A program made the position numbers and the translations under genes. DNA of 64,000 nucleotides from Malus domestica. Lineage: Eukaryota > Streptophyta > Magnoliopsida > Rosales > Rosaceae. The notes beneath the pieces were generated by a model, which saw nothing but the letters and a program-made list of their open reading frames with translations, had not been told where the DNA came from and did not search any database. The stretch spans positions 40,311,501-40,375,500 of the forward strand of contig NC_091670.1 in the NCBI RefSeq assembly GCF_042453785.1. The letters run 5' to 3'. This document shows positions 11,866 to 22,421 of this stretch, piece after piece. The stretch's first letter is position 1. Every line of letters starts with the position of its first letter.

Positions 11866-13496
11866 TCAAGCAAGAAATTCAATTTTGATGCTACCGATCT
11901 TAACAGCCTGAGCGCCGTACCTGGGCACCAAAGTCACCACCACACTCTCATCATCTTCAGCACCCAAATCCTCCAACAGGTCCGTTAACCCCAACCTTAA
12001 ACAACTCTTGCTCTTTTCCTTCTGCTTATGTGGCACACTCACAAAACTCCCAGCAAACTCGCTCTTGTCGGGTCCACTCGGTGCCGCATCCTCATCGTCC
12101 ACGTCATTCACATACACATCAAACTTCACAGCCACATCTTTGTCAAGCTCAATCCCCTGAATCACCAATATCTCCTCCTCATCCTCTTTCTCCTTCTTGC
12201 TCCTCTTCTTCGGCTTCGGCCTTGACACCACCGTACTTATCTTCGTCTCCAAATTTATTGGAAAATCTTTACCCGCCACCACCTTCCCTGATGACGTCGT
12301 CTCAGTGGCCTTCGCCACTCCAGCCGCCTTTGCCTTTCTCGCAAGCTTTGTCCGACGTGGCGTCGGTCTAGACTTGAGCCATGGAATCTCAACATCTTCA
12401 TACGTATACCCTAGCTTTTTATTATCAAGAGTGTCCCTCACCGTGACCCTAACAAGCTCAGCATTCTCGTCATAAAACAAAAACCCCGTATCCAACCAAT
12501 CCTTATCGTTAATATCGTTATTTTTAGTCCCTATACTTTTCCAAATATTCCACATTCGATCTATATTCGAATGGTGCGAAAAAAATATTGGATCCCTTGC
12601 AGCGGAGTAAAAATTCCCCATGTCTTCAAAATTAGGCTGCGTGTTATCTCCGGTCCATAAATGAACCGGACCATGTGGGGTCGTTTCGATTGAACCGCCC
12701 CCTGGATCTGGTTCAGTGTCAGCCCTGTAGGGCGAACCAAAGAACAACAGCGGTTTCTTGGAGTTGGAAACCATCTGCCTATACATGATTTTGAGGTTGG
12801 CGTCGATTTGAGCATCCTTGGACATTGTTTCATCCGTGCCGTTGAAGTCAAGATCGATGAGAGTCGGCGGCTGATGGCTGGCAGCGCGGAGCTCGTCGTA
12901 AAGCGGAGAGTCCGGGTTAGCGAACAAGGCAGGGAGTTGCATGCCAGCTGGCGCGTCCCAGTTCCAAAACGGCAACGCGAACGTCGGATCGTCTATGAGT
13001 TTGGCCAAGATTCTTTCGTAGAAGTATACGTAGTAACGATGGAAGGGGAAGAAAAGCCAGCATTGATGGATTTGGAGCTCGAGGTTGGGGAAGCCGACTT
13101 GGTCGTACGCGCCGTCGCAATAGGCACAGTGGAGATCGGCTTGCTGGGTGAAGCTACGCGGATCGTCGTCCGGGAGGGCTTTCATGAGCTCGATGGCTTT
13201 TGAATATTTTTCGATGTAGGCTTTATCCACGGTGTGAGCTGCCGGCCTGACGCGGAGTTTGGTAGGGGAGGGGAATTTGAAGTCTACGATTTTTTGGGAC
13301 GTTGGCGGGCAACAGTTGATCGGGACTGCTCCACTTGGAAAGTCCGCAGCTCCGCATTTGGCTAGGTCAGGCGGCAACACTGGCTTTGCAACAGCGAAGG
13401 GGTCGCTGCCAAGACCAGCCACTCCGGCTTTGCAACAGCGAAGGGGTCGCTGCCAAGACCAGCCACTCCACCGTAGAGGCTTCCGAGACCTATAAG
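11866..13496 (-). pseudogene. PPO: Polyphenol oxidase, main body of split gene (PPO-1)
   Basis: This encodes the enzymatic part of a chloroplast type-3 copper o-diphenol oxidase. Reading from 13422 to 11866 it gives about 518 residues nearly identical to the intact PPO at 42867-44699. CuA motifs HCAYC and ELQIHQCWLFFPFHRYY, CuB motifs HGPVHLWTGDN and FFSHHSNIDRMW, the DWL domain and the KFDVYVND domain are all present, and the C-terminus ends EFLA. It cannot make a normal precursor. A 44-bp tandem duplication (13382-13469) shifts the frame just before the mature N-terminus. The gene then runs at 13493-13496 into a truncated Copia LTR. The transit peptide lies 6.4 kb away (19916-20453). I call it a pseudogene; a truncated protein from an internal Met is possible but would lack plastid targeting. 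Confidence 0.93.
13382..13469 (-). repeat. 44-bp tandem duplication inside PPO-1
   Basis: GGCTTTGCAACAGCGAAGGG and the following 24 bp occur twice in a row (13382-13425 and 13426-13469). The intact PPO has one copy (about 44391-44434). 44 is not a multiple of 3, so the frame is lost. The same duplication sits in the other PPO-1 piece (20093-20180), with one base different. Confidence 0.95.
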
Positions 13497-13896
13497 AAGA
13501 TAGAATTCAGTTCTTGGCAGTAGAGGACTCTATTGCAGGGAAAAACTGATTTGAATTAGGAAGGCTTAAGTAGTTTTCCATAAGGATTTTAATAGGGAAT
13601 CCATATTCTAATATGAGAAGGATATGTGTGTACATATATATATATATATATGGCAATCTCTTCTCTCACAGGTGTGTGCTCTTTTGGAACTAAGCCCTAT
13701 TCTTAGTTTGAGTGATAAATACCCTGACAGAGAGAAGAAGAATTGATGTGCTTTTCAGGTTGATCGAGATCCACCATGACTGCATCAAACGGGAGTTCTA
13801 CAGGTTAGTATAATTAGGTTTTATTTGGATTGATGTTTTGTGTCTACTTGGTTGTAGTTTAAGTAACTGAATCTTGCAGCTAGATTTTGGTTTACA
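13493..13896 (+). repeat. 5' LTR of the Copia element, 5'-truncated
   Basis: It matches 19514-19915 of the 3' LTR and ends TTTACA. The first 72 bp of the LTR (present at 19442-19513) are missing. At the join, PPO sequence CTATAAG meets LTR sequence CTCTAAG, so TAAG is shared microhomology. It contains a (TA)n run near 13635-13650. Loss of the U3 start may weaken the promoter. Confidence 0.92.
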
Positions 13897-13898
13897 TG

Positions 13899-13910
13899 TG
13901 GTATCAGAGC
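13899..13910 (+). other. Primer-binding site, initiator-tRNA-Met type
   Basis: TGGTATCAGAGC, two bases after the end of the 5' LTR, is complementary to the 3' end of plant initiator methionine tRNA. This is the usual primer for minus-strand DNA synthesis in Copia elements. Confidence 0.9.
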
Positions 13911-14671
13911 CATAGATTCATGTTCTTAAATTCAATCGATAAAATTGATTGAATCCAAAATAAAATTCCGATCTTCAGACTTCGAAACAGGTTCTGGTAG
14001 TTAAAATTAGGAAAAGAAGAAACGGTGCGTTTTGATTAAAATATGATGATTAATACTTGACCGTTAAGAGCTAATAAACTATCTTCTCTTCCGAATTGGG
14101 AATACAAATCGACATCTATCGATTTCGATTTCGGGGTTTGAAAAACTGGGTTATATGACATCTATCGATTTCGATTTCGAGGTTTGAAAAACTGGGTTAT
14201 ATGAATTGTTATTGAGTATCCACAATTTATATTAATTGCTTCCGCTGCTGGGTGTTGATGCTCATAGAACAAACGGGTATGTCTCCTGAACATTGAATTG
14301 AAATTTGTTTTTTAATCAATCTTATCTTGAATTTCATTATGTTCTACAGCATGATTCGAATAGTGAGCATAAAAATATGCTTATTTATGCTGATTAGTCC
14401 TATGTTTATGCGTTTTTCTCTAACCATCTATGGAAGGGAGTTCTTCGATAAGAACCTCTGCAGATTTCACTTGTTTTATGCAGAAAGTTTTATGAAGAAC
14501 TGTTCATTTGATAAAGATCTGCTAAAACTGTGTTCTTAAATGGAAAAATCTTTTATTCTATATGTGCTTATCAATTCTTCATTGTTAAGATTATATATAT
14601 GGATAAAAGGTTTTGATGATATGATGTACAAAGGATTGTGAGATGAAATCTGGAACTCTAAACGTTCTTCT

Positions 14672-17600
14672 GTGATTTCATTGTGTTCTACAGTGTCTGC
14701 AATATCAATGAAGACTCTGAATTTGGCTAACATCCCAATTCTTACTGGTGGGGGAAATTACAAGAAGTGGAGAAGGGAAATCAGTTTGCTGTTGACTCTA
14801 AACGAGTTTGATATAGCAATCGAGAATCCCAAACCCGTGGTCAATGATCAGAGCACAAGGGCTGAAAAGGCAGATTTTGAGAGATGGACAAGGGCTAATA
14901 AGGTAGCATTGTCCATCCTTGAGAGTGGCATGACTGATACAATCAGATGAGGAATTAAGAAGCACGATTTGGCTGCTGATTACCTAAAAGCTATTGAAAA
15001 GAAATTTCAAGAATCTGAAAAAGCTGAAGTGAGTCAGTATATGTCTTTATTAACTACTTACAAGATGGAGGGTACAAGCTCTATAAGGGATCACATAATG
15101 AAGATGACATATGCTGCAGAAAGACTCAATGCAATGGATATAAACATAGGTGAAAAGCAGTTAGTATTCATGATTCTTCAAGCACTTCCCAGTAAATATA
15201 GTCAGTTGAAGATCTCCTACAATACTCAAGACAAAAACTGGGATATTGATCAGTTGATTGCACAGTGTGTGCAAGAAGAAACTCGTCAAAAACAAGAAAG
15301 AGGCAAAGAAGTTGAGGACATCAACTTTGTGCAAACTATAAATGACAAAAAGCAGTTCAACAACAGAAGCTTTTCTGGTTCTGGTAAGAGTTCTAAGCCT
15401 TTTAAAACTTCTAATAAGTTCAGTAATTCTGCTAAAGTAGTTGACTCCCCTAGAAAATCTATCAAGTTTAAAGCTAAACCTAAAGATGTGTCTAAATTAA
15501 AATGTTTTTGGTGCAAAACTAAGGGCCATTTAAAAGTTAACTGTGAAATTTTCAAAGATTATGTAAAGAGCAAAGAAAAGGAACAAGTACTTGTCTGTAT
15601 TGAATCAAATCTTTGTGAAGTACCTGTTGATTCTTGGTGGTTTGATACCGGATGCTCAGTGCATATAACTAATTCTTTAAATGGTTTTCAAAAACAAAAG
15701 GAATTTGGAAATGCTACATATAATGTTTTTGTTGGGGAAGGAACTAAAGTTGCAGTAGAGTCAATTGGGATAGTCAAATTAGTCTTATGTTCTGGTTATG
15801 TTTTAGAGTTGAAAGATGTGCTATATGTGCCTAAGATGAGAAGAAACTTAATTTCTGCCTCTAAAATTGTAAAAGATGGTTTTTCTTTTCTTGGTGATGA
15901 TGAGTGCCTCAAAATTTTCAAGAAAAACTGTCCTAACACTATTTTAGGGACTGCTTTTTTGTCTGATAATTTATGGAATCTAAATTGCACTGTTAAGGCA
16001 CTCAATCACACGATTTTCAGCATTAGTACTAAGAGAATGATAGGTCAGGATACTTCATACATTTTATGGCACAAAAGACTAGGACACATCTCTAAAGAAA
16101 GGATAATTAAGCTGTAAAAAACTGACTTGATTCCAAAATTAGATCTTTCTACTGCAACTGAATGTGTTGACTGCCTAAAGGGTAAAATGACCAATTTTAG
16201 AAAAACAGATGCCAAAATGAGCCAGGGGTTACTTGAAATCATACACACTGATATCTGTGGTCCTTTTCCAGTTAAGACAATATGTGGAAACAAGTATTTC
16301 ATTAATTTCATAGATGATTTTTCAAGGCTGGGATATACCTTTCTGATTAATGAAAAAGCTGATGCCCTTAAGTGTTTTATAATTTACAAAACTGAGGTTG
16401 AAAAACAGTTAGGCAAGGTTATTAAAATTGTTAGATCGGATAGGGGAGGTGAATACTTTGGCAGGTACACTGAATCCGGGCAGCAAAAGGGACCATTTGC
16501 TCTCTATCTCGAGAAGAATGGTATTGTGGCGCAGTACACCACACCTGGAACGCCTCAACAGAATGGTGTTTTTGAAAGAAGAAACAGGACTCTTATTGGT
16601 ATGGTTAGAAGCATGATGTCCAGATCAAAATTGCCAGGATTCTTGTGGGGAGAAGCTTTGAAAACAGCTAATCATATATTGAATCGAGTTCCAAGCAAGG
16701 CAGTATCTACCACACCCTATGAGTTATGGCATGGGAGAGTTCCTAGTTTTACTTATTTCCATGTTTGGGGTTGTAAAGCAGAAGCTAAGTTATATAATCC
16801 TAATGAAAGAAAGCTGGATTCAAGGACTCAGTCATGTTATTTTATTGGCTATCCTGAGAAATCAAAAGGATACAGGTTCTATATCCCTCAAGGTCACACT
16901 CGGATCCAAGAGACACACAATGCAGTTTTCCTAGAAGATGAAGATGTCTCTCATTTGTCAAGGGAAAATTTCATATTTGAAGAGATGCATTCAGATGGTG
17001 GGGACCATGTGACAATGGATTATAATCCGGTCTCATTGTTTCCCAATCAATCATCAATTGCCATTGAAGATATGAGTGAAGATTTAGGAGTTCCTGATGA
17101 CAACTCTGTAGGAGTTGATTCCACAACATAAGCTGCAACAATTCCTTTTGCAGAAGCATGTGAACCAGTTGCTGTTCCACCTCCAGTTGAAATCAGAAGG
17201 TCCACAAGAGCTCGGAAAACCACTGCAAGCAATGACTATGTGTACTTATAAGAGACTGAGTTCGATATTGGTGACATTGATGATCCTCTTACATATACTC
17301 AGGCAACTGAAAGTCCTCAAGCAGTTCTTTGGAACAATGCAATGAAGGATGAGTTAGATTCAATGTCCAAAAACCAGGTTTGGACATTGGTGGAATCCAA
17401 CTCTGAAATTAGGCCAATAGGCTGCAAGTGGGTATATAAAACCAAAAGGGATGCTGCTGGAAGAATTGAAAGATATAAAGCAAGGTTGGTTGCTAAGGGG
17501 TTTACTCAAACGGAGGGGATCGACTATAATGATACTTTCTCTCCAGTTTCCTCCAAAGACTCCATGCGAGTTATCATGTCTTTAGCTGCCTACTTCGATC

Positions 17601-18865
17601 TTGAATTACATCAAATGGATGTAAAAACCGCTTTTCTTAACGGAGACTTACAAGAGGCTATATACATGAAACAACCTGTTGGATTTGTTGAAAAGGGGAA
17701 AGAGAATTTAGTATGCAAGCTCAATAAGTCCATATACGGCTTGAAACAAGCATCAAGGCAATGGTACCTAAAGTTTGATCAAATTGTCTCTGCATAAGGT
17801 TTTGTAGAAAACAAACTGGATGATTGTATATACATTAAGTTCTCAGGTTCCGAGTTCATCTTCTTAGTACTTTATGTTGATGCCATTCTCCTAGCTAGTT
17901 CATGTCCCCAATTGCTTCATAGCATTAAGAGAATGCTAAGTGATAACTTTGAGATGAAAGATCTTGGAGAAGCACATTATGTACTAGGAATAGAGATTGT
18001 TCGAGATAGGAAAATGAGGCTCCTTGGTTTATCTCAAAAGGGGTACATTGACAGAGTGTTGGAGAAATTTCATATGGCAAATTGCAATTGTGGTCAGGTT
18101 CCAGTCAATAAAGGTGACAAGTTTTCGAAGATTCAATGTCCAAGATCTGATTTGGAGGTGAAGAAAATGCAAGCTAAGCCTTATGCCTCGTTGATTGGAA
18201 GTCTTATGTATGCAACTATCTGTACAAGGCCTGATATTGCCTTCATAGTTGGTATGCTAAGACGATTTCAAGCAAATCCTGGAGAAGCACATTGGGTGGC
18301 AGCCAAGAAGGTTCTTCGATACTTGCAGAGAACCAAAACTCACATGTTAGTATATGGCCGAACTGATTCTTTGGAGCTCAGGGGGTATACAGACTCGGAT
18401 TTAGCTGGAGATGTGGATGACAGGAAGTCCACAGGGGGTTATATCTTCATACTCAATGGAGGGGCAGTTTCGTGGAAAAATGCAAAGCAAACTATTATAG
18501 CCACATCAACTATGGAAGCTGAGTTTGTAGCCTGTTTTGAAGGCATGAAACAGGCAGCATGGTTGAAGAATTTTTTGACAGATTTAAAGATTGTGAATTC
18601 GGTTCAGAAACCAGTAACAATGTTCTGTGATAACAACTCGGCTGTGTTTTTTGCTAAGAATAATAAAAGGACTTCAGCATCTAGATTGATGGACGTGAAG
18701 TTTCTTAAGGTCAGAGAACAAGTCAAGAAAGGAGTTATTGAAGTACAGCACATTAGCACTACTATGATGATTGCTGATCCCTTGACTAAGGCACTGCCAA
18801 TTGGAGAATTCAAGAAACATGTTTCTTCAATAGGAGTACTAGAAGGTTTTGATCAGTGGGAGTAA
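14672..18865 (+). pseudogene. Copia gag-pol, one frame broken by five stop codons
   Basis: A single reading frame spans the whole region with no frameshift but stops at 14948, 16115, 17129, 17249 and 17795. Visible parts in order: a gag N-terminus (NLANIPILTGGGNYKKWRRE), a CCHC zinc knuckle (CFWCKTKGHLKVNC, about 15502-15543), a protease active site (WWFDTGCSVH), the integrase zinc region ([16 protein letters not shown]) and DDE core ([26 protein letters not shown]), reverse transcriptase from 17342, and RNase H (YTDSDLAGD, STMEAEF). The RT box reads YVDA (17873-17884), so the second catalytic Asp is missing. It cannot be autonomous. The start could be 14672 or the Met at 14708. Confidence 0.92.
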
Positions 18866-19430
18866 TCACGTGTGTGTTAAAGGCTTGGGATTGCAGAAGT
18901 ATATGTGTTTCAAGAACTGTATGTGCAATTCTGACAAGCTGAACTAAGGATGCTTTATGTTTTAACTTGCTTTAGTTAGTTTGTTAAGGTTGTTTGTGTT
19001 TTAATAAGTGTCCTTGTCTGCTACTCAATACTTTGGCTTTCAGGTGTTGAGGTACGGATACTGGACTGAGTTAGAATTTAGTTTCATTAGTAACTTTGAA
19101 AGAACAGTTTGTCTGTTTTTTAAGTTTGTGGTTAATGATGTTATATAGTCAATTACTATGTTGCTTTTCTGTGAAGATTAATGTGTGTTGTGATCTTTTG
19201 AAAAGTGGGAGCATAATGTTTGACGGTTTATGTTAGTCATGAGTCATATTTACAAATTGAATATATGTGAGCCTTGAATTAATACTACAATTTGGTTGTG
19301 GTCTGAGATTCTTGGTTTCTATATTTTGAGATGTAATGGGACAGTGGTCATGATGGTTAAATCTTAGATGAGGTTATGTGATCACTTCTTATGATTGGTG
19401 ACGGCAAGGTTTGATCTTTGTCTCATGTTC
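18866..19430 (+). other. Copia 3' untranslated region
   Basis: This non-coding stretch lies between the end of RNase H (...FDQWE) and the polypurine tract. No domain is visible. Confidence 0.7.
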
Positions 19431-19440
19431 AAGTGGGAGA
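19431..19440 (+). other. Polypurine tract
   Basis: AAGTGGGAGA lies one base before the 3' LTR start (TGTAAGAATG at 19442), the place expected for plus-strand priming. Confidence 0.85.
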
Positions 19441-19441
19441 A

Positions 19442-19915
19442 TGTAAGAATGTGAACATGAGATAAGATGATCGGATATTAGTTGTTTGAGTCCAATCCGA
19501 ATAAGAAAGCCTCTAAGAAGATGGAATTCAGTTCTTGGCAGTAGAGGACTCTATTGCAGGGAAAAACTGATTTGAATTAGGAAGGCTTAAGTAGTTTTCC
19601 ATAAGGATTTTAATAGGGAATCCATATTCTAATATGAGAAGGATATGTGTGTACATATATATATATATATGGCAATCTCTTCTCTCACAGGTGTGTGCTC
19701 TTTTGGAACTAAGCCCTATTCTTAGTTTGAGTGATAAATACCCTGACAGAGAGAAGAAGAATTGTTGTGCTTTTCAGGTTGATCGAGATCCACCATGACT
19801 GCATCAAACGGGAGTTCTACAGGTTAGTATAATTAGGTTTTATTTGGATTGATGTTTTGTGTCTACTTGGTTGTAGTTTAAGTAACTGAATCTTGCAGCT
19901 AGATTTTGGTTTACA
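19442..19915 (+). repeat. 3' LTR of the Copia element, complete
   Basis: 474 bp from TGTAAGAATG to TTTACA, with TG...CA termini. It shows the 72 bp that the 5' LTR has lost. PPO-1 sequence follows immediately at 19916. Confidence 0.92.
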
Positions 19916-20453
19916 TATTTTTCGATGTAGGCTTTATCCACGGTGTGAGCTGCCGGCCTGACGCGGAGTTTGGTAGGGGAGGGGAATTTGAAGTCTACGA
20001 TTTTTTGGGACGTTGGCGGGCAACAGTTGGTCGGGACTGCTCCACTTGGAAAGTCCGCAGCTCCGCATTTGGCTAGGTCAGGCGGCAACACTGGCTTTGC
20101 AACAGCGAAGGGGTCGCTGCCAAGACCAACCACTCCGGCTTTGCAACAGCGAAGGGGTCGCTGCCAAGACCAGCCACTCCACCGTAGAGGCTTCCGAGAC
20201 CTATAAGTACATTTCTTCTGTCTAGGTTTACTAGAGAAGGGTTTTCATGGTCGTGATCGTTGGAGCTAGTGGAAGGGTTTTTGTTTTGGTCACTACTATT
20301 ATTTGTGGCTTTGCACGAGACAGCTTGTAAATTGGAATGCCTAGGGTTTCCAAATGAGGATATTCGGTGATACTTTTGGGAGAAAGGGGAGAGAGAAGTT
20401 GTGGGGATGATACTTGTGGCGGAGGTGACGAGTGGAGCTGACATAGAAGCCAT
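19916..20453 (-). pseudogene. PPO: Polyphenol oxidase, N-terminal fragment of PPO-1
   Basis: It starts at ATG 20453-20451 (MASMSAPLVTSATSI...) and encodes the plastid transit peptide and the thylakoid-transfer segment with twin Arg then LIGLGSLYGGVAGLG. It then hits the 44-bp duplication (20093-20180), which shifts the frame to an early stop. After the duplication the correct PPO frame is open again down to VDKAYIEKY at 19916, where the Copia LTR begins. The segment 19916-20208 repeats 13209-13496, already present in the other piece, with about two differences. The two pieces therefore overlap by nearly 290 bp and are not one gene simply cut in two. Confidence 0.93.
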
Positions 20454-20863
20454 GGTACTTGACTCTGAATAATACGTTGTATTGGCTTTGCTTTTATAAT
20501 GTGTTCTAGGTTTTACGTTTCTTTGCACGGGTGGCAGGCCGTACACACGTGGTCGGTCCTTAAGGGTTTGACGAGGAATACTACGCAGTCATTTAGTACA
20601 TGACAACCATACACTATAGCACGTGGCATGTATTTAGAGATCGAGAGAGAATTGGGTAAGGTTCACGAGGGATTGTAGTTTCAGAAGGTGAATTGGTTTT
20701 GGTCTTCTTGTGTACCAATAATTTTTACTTAGTCATTTAGTGCAGGACAACCATGCACTATAGCACGTGGCATGTATTCAGAGATCGAGAGAGAATTGGT
20801 TGGGTAAGGTTCACGAGGGATTGTAGTTTCAGAAGTTCAAGCGGTTTTGGGCTTGTTGTGTAC
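20454..20863 (-). promoter_or_regulatory. PPO-1 promoter region with G-box repeat
   Basis: A TATA element (ATTATAAAAGC, 20489-20500) lies about 40 bp before the ATG. CACGTG G-box cores occur at 20546-20551, 20620-20625 and 20764-20769. The last two sit inside a unit of about 143 bp repeated twice (GTCATTTAGT...CAAC...AGCACGTGGCATGTATT...GATCGAGAGAGAATTGG). G-boxes are commonly bound by bZIP and bHLH factors, so stress or wound response is plausible but inferred. Confidence 0.6.
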
Positions 20864-21360
20864 GGCTGTGGGTCTGCTGTCACGGACTCTCTGTCTCATT
20901 TGTGTCTTATTTTTTATTTTTTGACACGTTTTAACGTCAAATCATTATAGCAATGTTATGCAATTGGGAGCTAAATGACCGATGCTCTTATTTTTTAGTT
21001 TGCTTTTTTTCCAGATCTGATCAAATCATGATAGCAATGTTATGCAATTTTCAAGAGGGAGAGATGCACCTGGGAGAGAAACGGTACGGTGACTTCTAAA
21101 TCACCGTCCAACAGAACAATTCTCAGTAGAGACTACTAGAGAGAGATGCACCTCACCAATGAAAAATTTAACTGCAAAAATTCTGGGTATCGGGAGTTGT
21201 GGGGTGGGTCTTGGCAGTTTTCTTATTTCTTTGAATTTTTTATAATTTATTTTATAAAAGTAACAGTGTTTTGTGGGGGTTAAATTGTAAAACACGTGTC
21301 ATCAAACTAAATAAAGAGACACCAAAGAGACATGGAATTCGGGACAACAGACCCACAGCC
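20864..21360. mobile_element. MULE-type MITE 1 at the shared target site
   Basis: The ends GGCTGTGGGTCTGCTGTC and GACAACAGACCCACAGCC are inverted. The flanks are the 9-bp repeat GTTGTGTAC (20855-20863 and 21361-21369). Blocks B (about 45689) and C (about 383) carry the uninterrupted site. It is non-coding, 497 bp, and specific to block A. Confidence 0.85.
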
Positions 21361-21369
21361 GTTGTGTAC

Positions 21370-21569
21370 GGAGGCAGACTCTCTGCTCTCCTACTTTCTG
21401 TGTCCTCCTGTTTTGTGTAGTCACGATTAAATCACGTCAATATTTTATATTATTATTTTATAGATATAATAAGACAAAAAAGAATAGTAATTTAAAATAT
21501 TAACGTGACTTAACTGTGACCACACGAATAGGAAGGCATGAGAAGTGGGAAGGCAAAGAATATGCCTCC
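21370..21569. mobile_element. MULE-type MITE 2 at the same target site
   Basis: The ends GGAGGCAGACTCTCTGC and GGCAAAGAATATGCCTCC are inverted. The flanks are again GTTGTGTAC (21361-21369 and 21570-21578). The inner arms GTCACGATTAAATCACGTCA and ACGTGACTTAACTGTGACC extend the hairpin. Its interior resembles the element at 59578-59760. Confidence 0.82.
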
Positions 21570-21581
21570 GTTGTGTACCAA

Positions 21582-21621
<40 letters not shown>

Positions 21622-21936
21622 GGATTGAAGGATGTAGAGCTTATTTTGTTATGTATTCTAACAATTTAAGTGCTTATCTTTTAGGTTTTCTCTTAAACAG
21701 CATGCCTATAAAAAATCACCAAAATTCAAACCATATGACCATTAGATCCATAGTCATTTTAGTGTTAAATGAACTTCACAAAATAAGTCTCAAAATATGT
21801 ATAAAAAATGGACAGCGTGAATGGTTTGGAAATTGGAATAGGTTTGGAAATTGTGCTTTTTGTAGCAAATTGCAGCAAAGTTTGCTTGGACTTTCACAAC
21901 CGTATAAATTAAACTGTTCGCTTTGTTGGGAAAAAC

Positions 21937-22303
21937 AAGTTTGCCGCTGGTCTTGGGTTCCAAGATCGGCCAATTTGACGGCACACTTTTTGGCGTTGAG
22001 AAGCAGTACGGAGATGTGCAGATTAACTTGGATTGATACTCCTCCATCTTCGTTGGTTCGTGTATTGAACAAAGATGGCCTTCCTTGCCCTCCTTAATAT
22101 TTTTTGTTCTTCCTGCAGTGGAGGCGGTGACGCCTTGCTCTTGGTGCAGCGTCTAGTGTTCTGTACCCTCCTCTTCTGCATATGTTTGTATTTCCCCTCG
22201 TTGCCCCTTCTAAGTGGGCTTCCTATTGTTTTGGCTTCGGCCCTGGTTATGAAATATTTCCAATCTTACCCAAAAAAAAAAAAAAAAAGAAGAAGAAGAA
22301 GAA
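21937..22303 (+). mobile_element. 5'-truncated L1-type LINE, RNase H end and poly(A)
   Basis: The frame reads VPRSANLTAHFLALRSS...TPPSSLVRVLNKDGLPCPP, the typical C-terminus of the RNase H domain in plant L1-like elements. It is followed by a 3' UTR and an A-rich tail (about 22272-22303, A16 then GAA repeats). Block B has no such insert between TTGTTGGGAAAAA and TCAAGCACGG (46220-46260), so it entered block A after the duplication, with a small local difference of about 27 bp. Confidence 0.75.
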
Positions 22304-22421
22304 GTCAAGCACGGTGGGAGACTGGTCATAGTTTCTAGATTGATGCTCTAATTCTAATGTTATACAACGCGTACGCTAAAATATTTTTATCAAAATATTA
22401 GTTTTAGTGTTATCAAAACAA

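Larger units (their letters stand above)
13493..19915 (+). mobile_element. Ty1/Copia LTR retrotransposon inside PPO-1
   Basis: The order is 5' LTR, primer-binding site, gag, protease, integrase, reverse transcriptase, RNase H, polypurine tract and 3' LTR, which is the Copia order. The two LTRs differ by about two substitutions and one 2-bp AT step over about 400 bp, so insertion was recent. The 5' LTR lacks its first 72 bp, so no normal target duplication can be seen. The base after the 3' LTR continues PPO at TATTTTTCGATG. The element is in the opposite orientation to PPO. Confidence 0.93.

Noticed and set aside
12028..13203. Several open frames on the plus strand across PPO-1, and likewise at 43009-44030 across PPO-2
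   Set aside because: They are antisense shadows of the GC-rich PPO coding sequence and change between the two copies.
13899..13910. tRNA-like sequence TGGTATCAGAGC (also near 48296)
   Set aside because: It is a retrotransposon primer-binding site. No tRNA gene with a clover-leaf was found in the window.
13493..19915. Simple Copia insertion into PPO-1 with a 5-bp target duplication
   Set aside because: The left LTR is truncated and the PPO flanks overlap by about 290 bp, which a simple insertion cannot produce.
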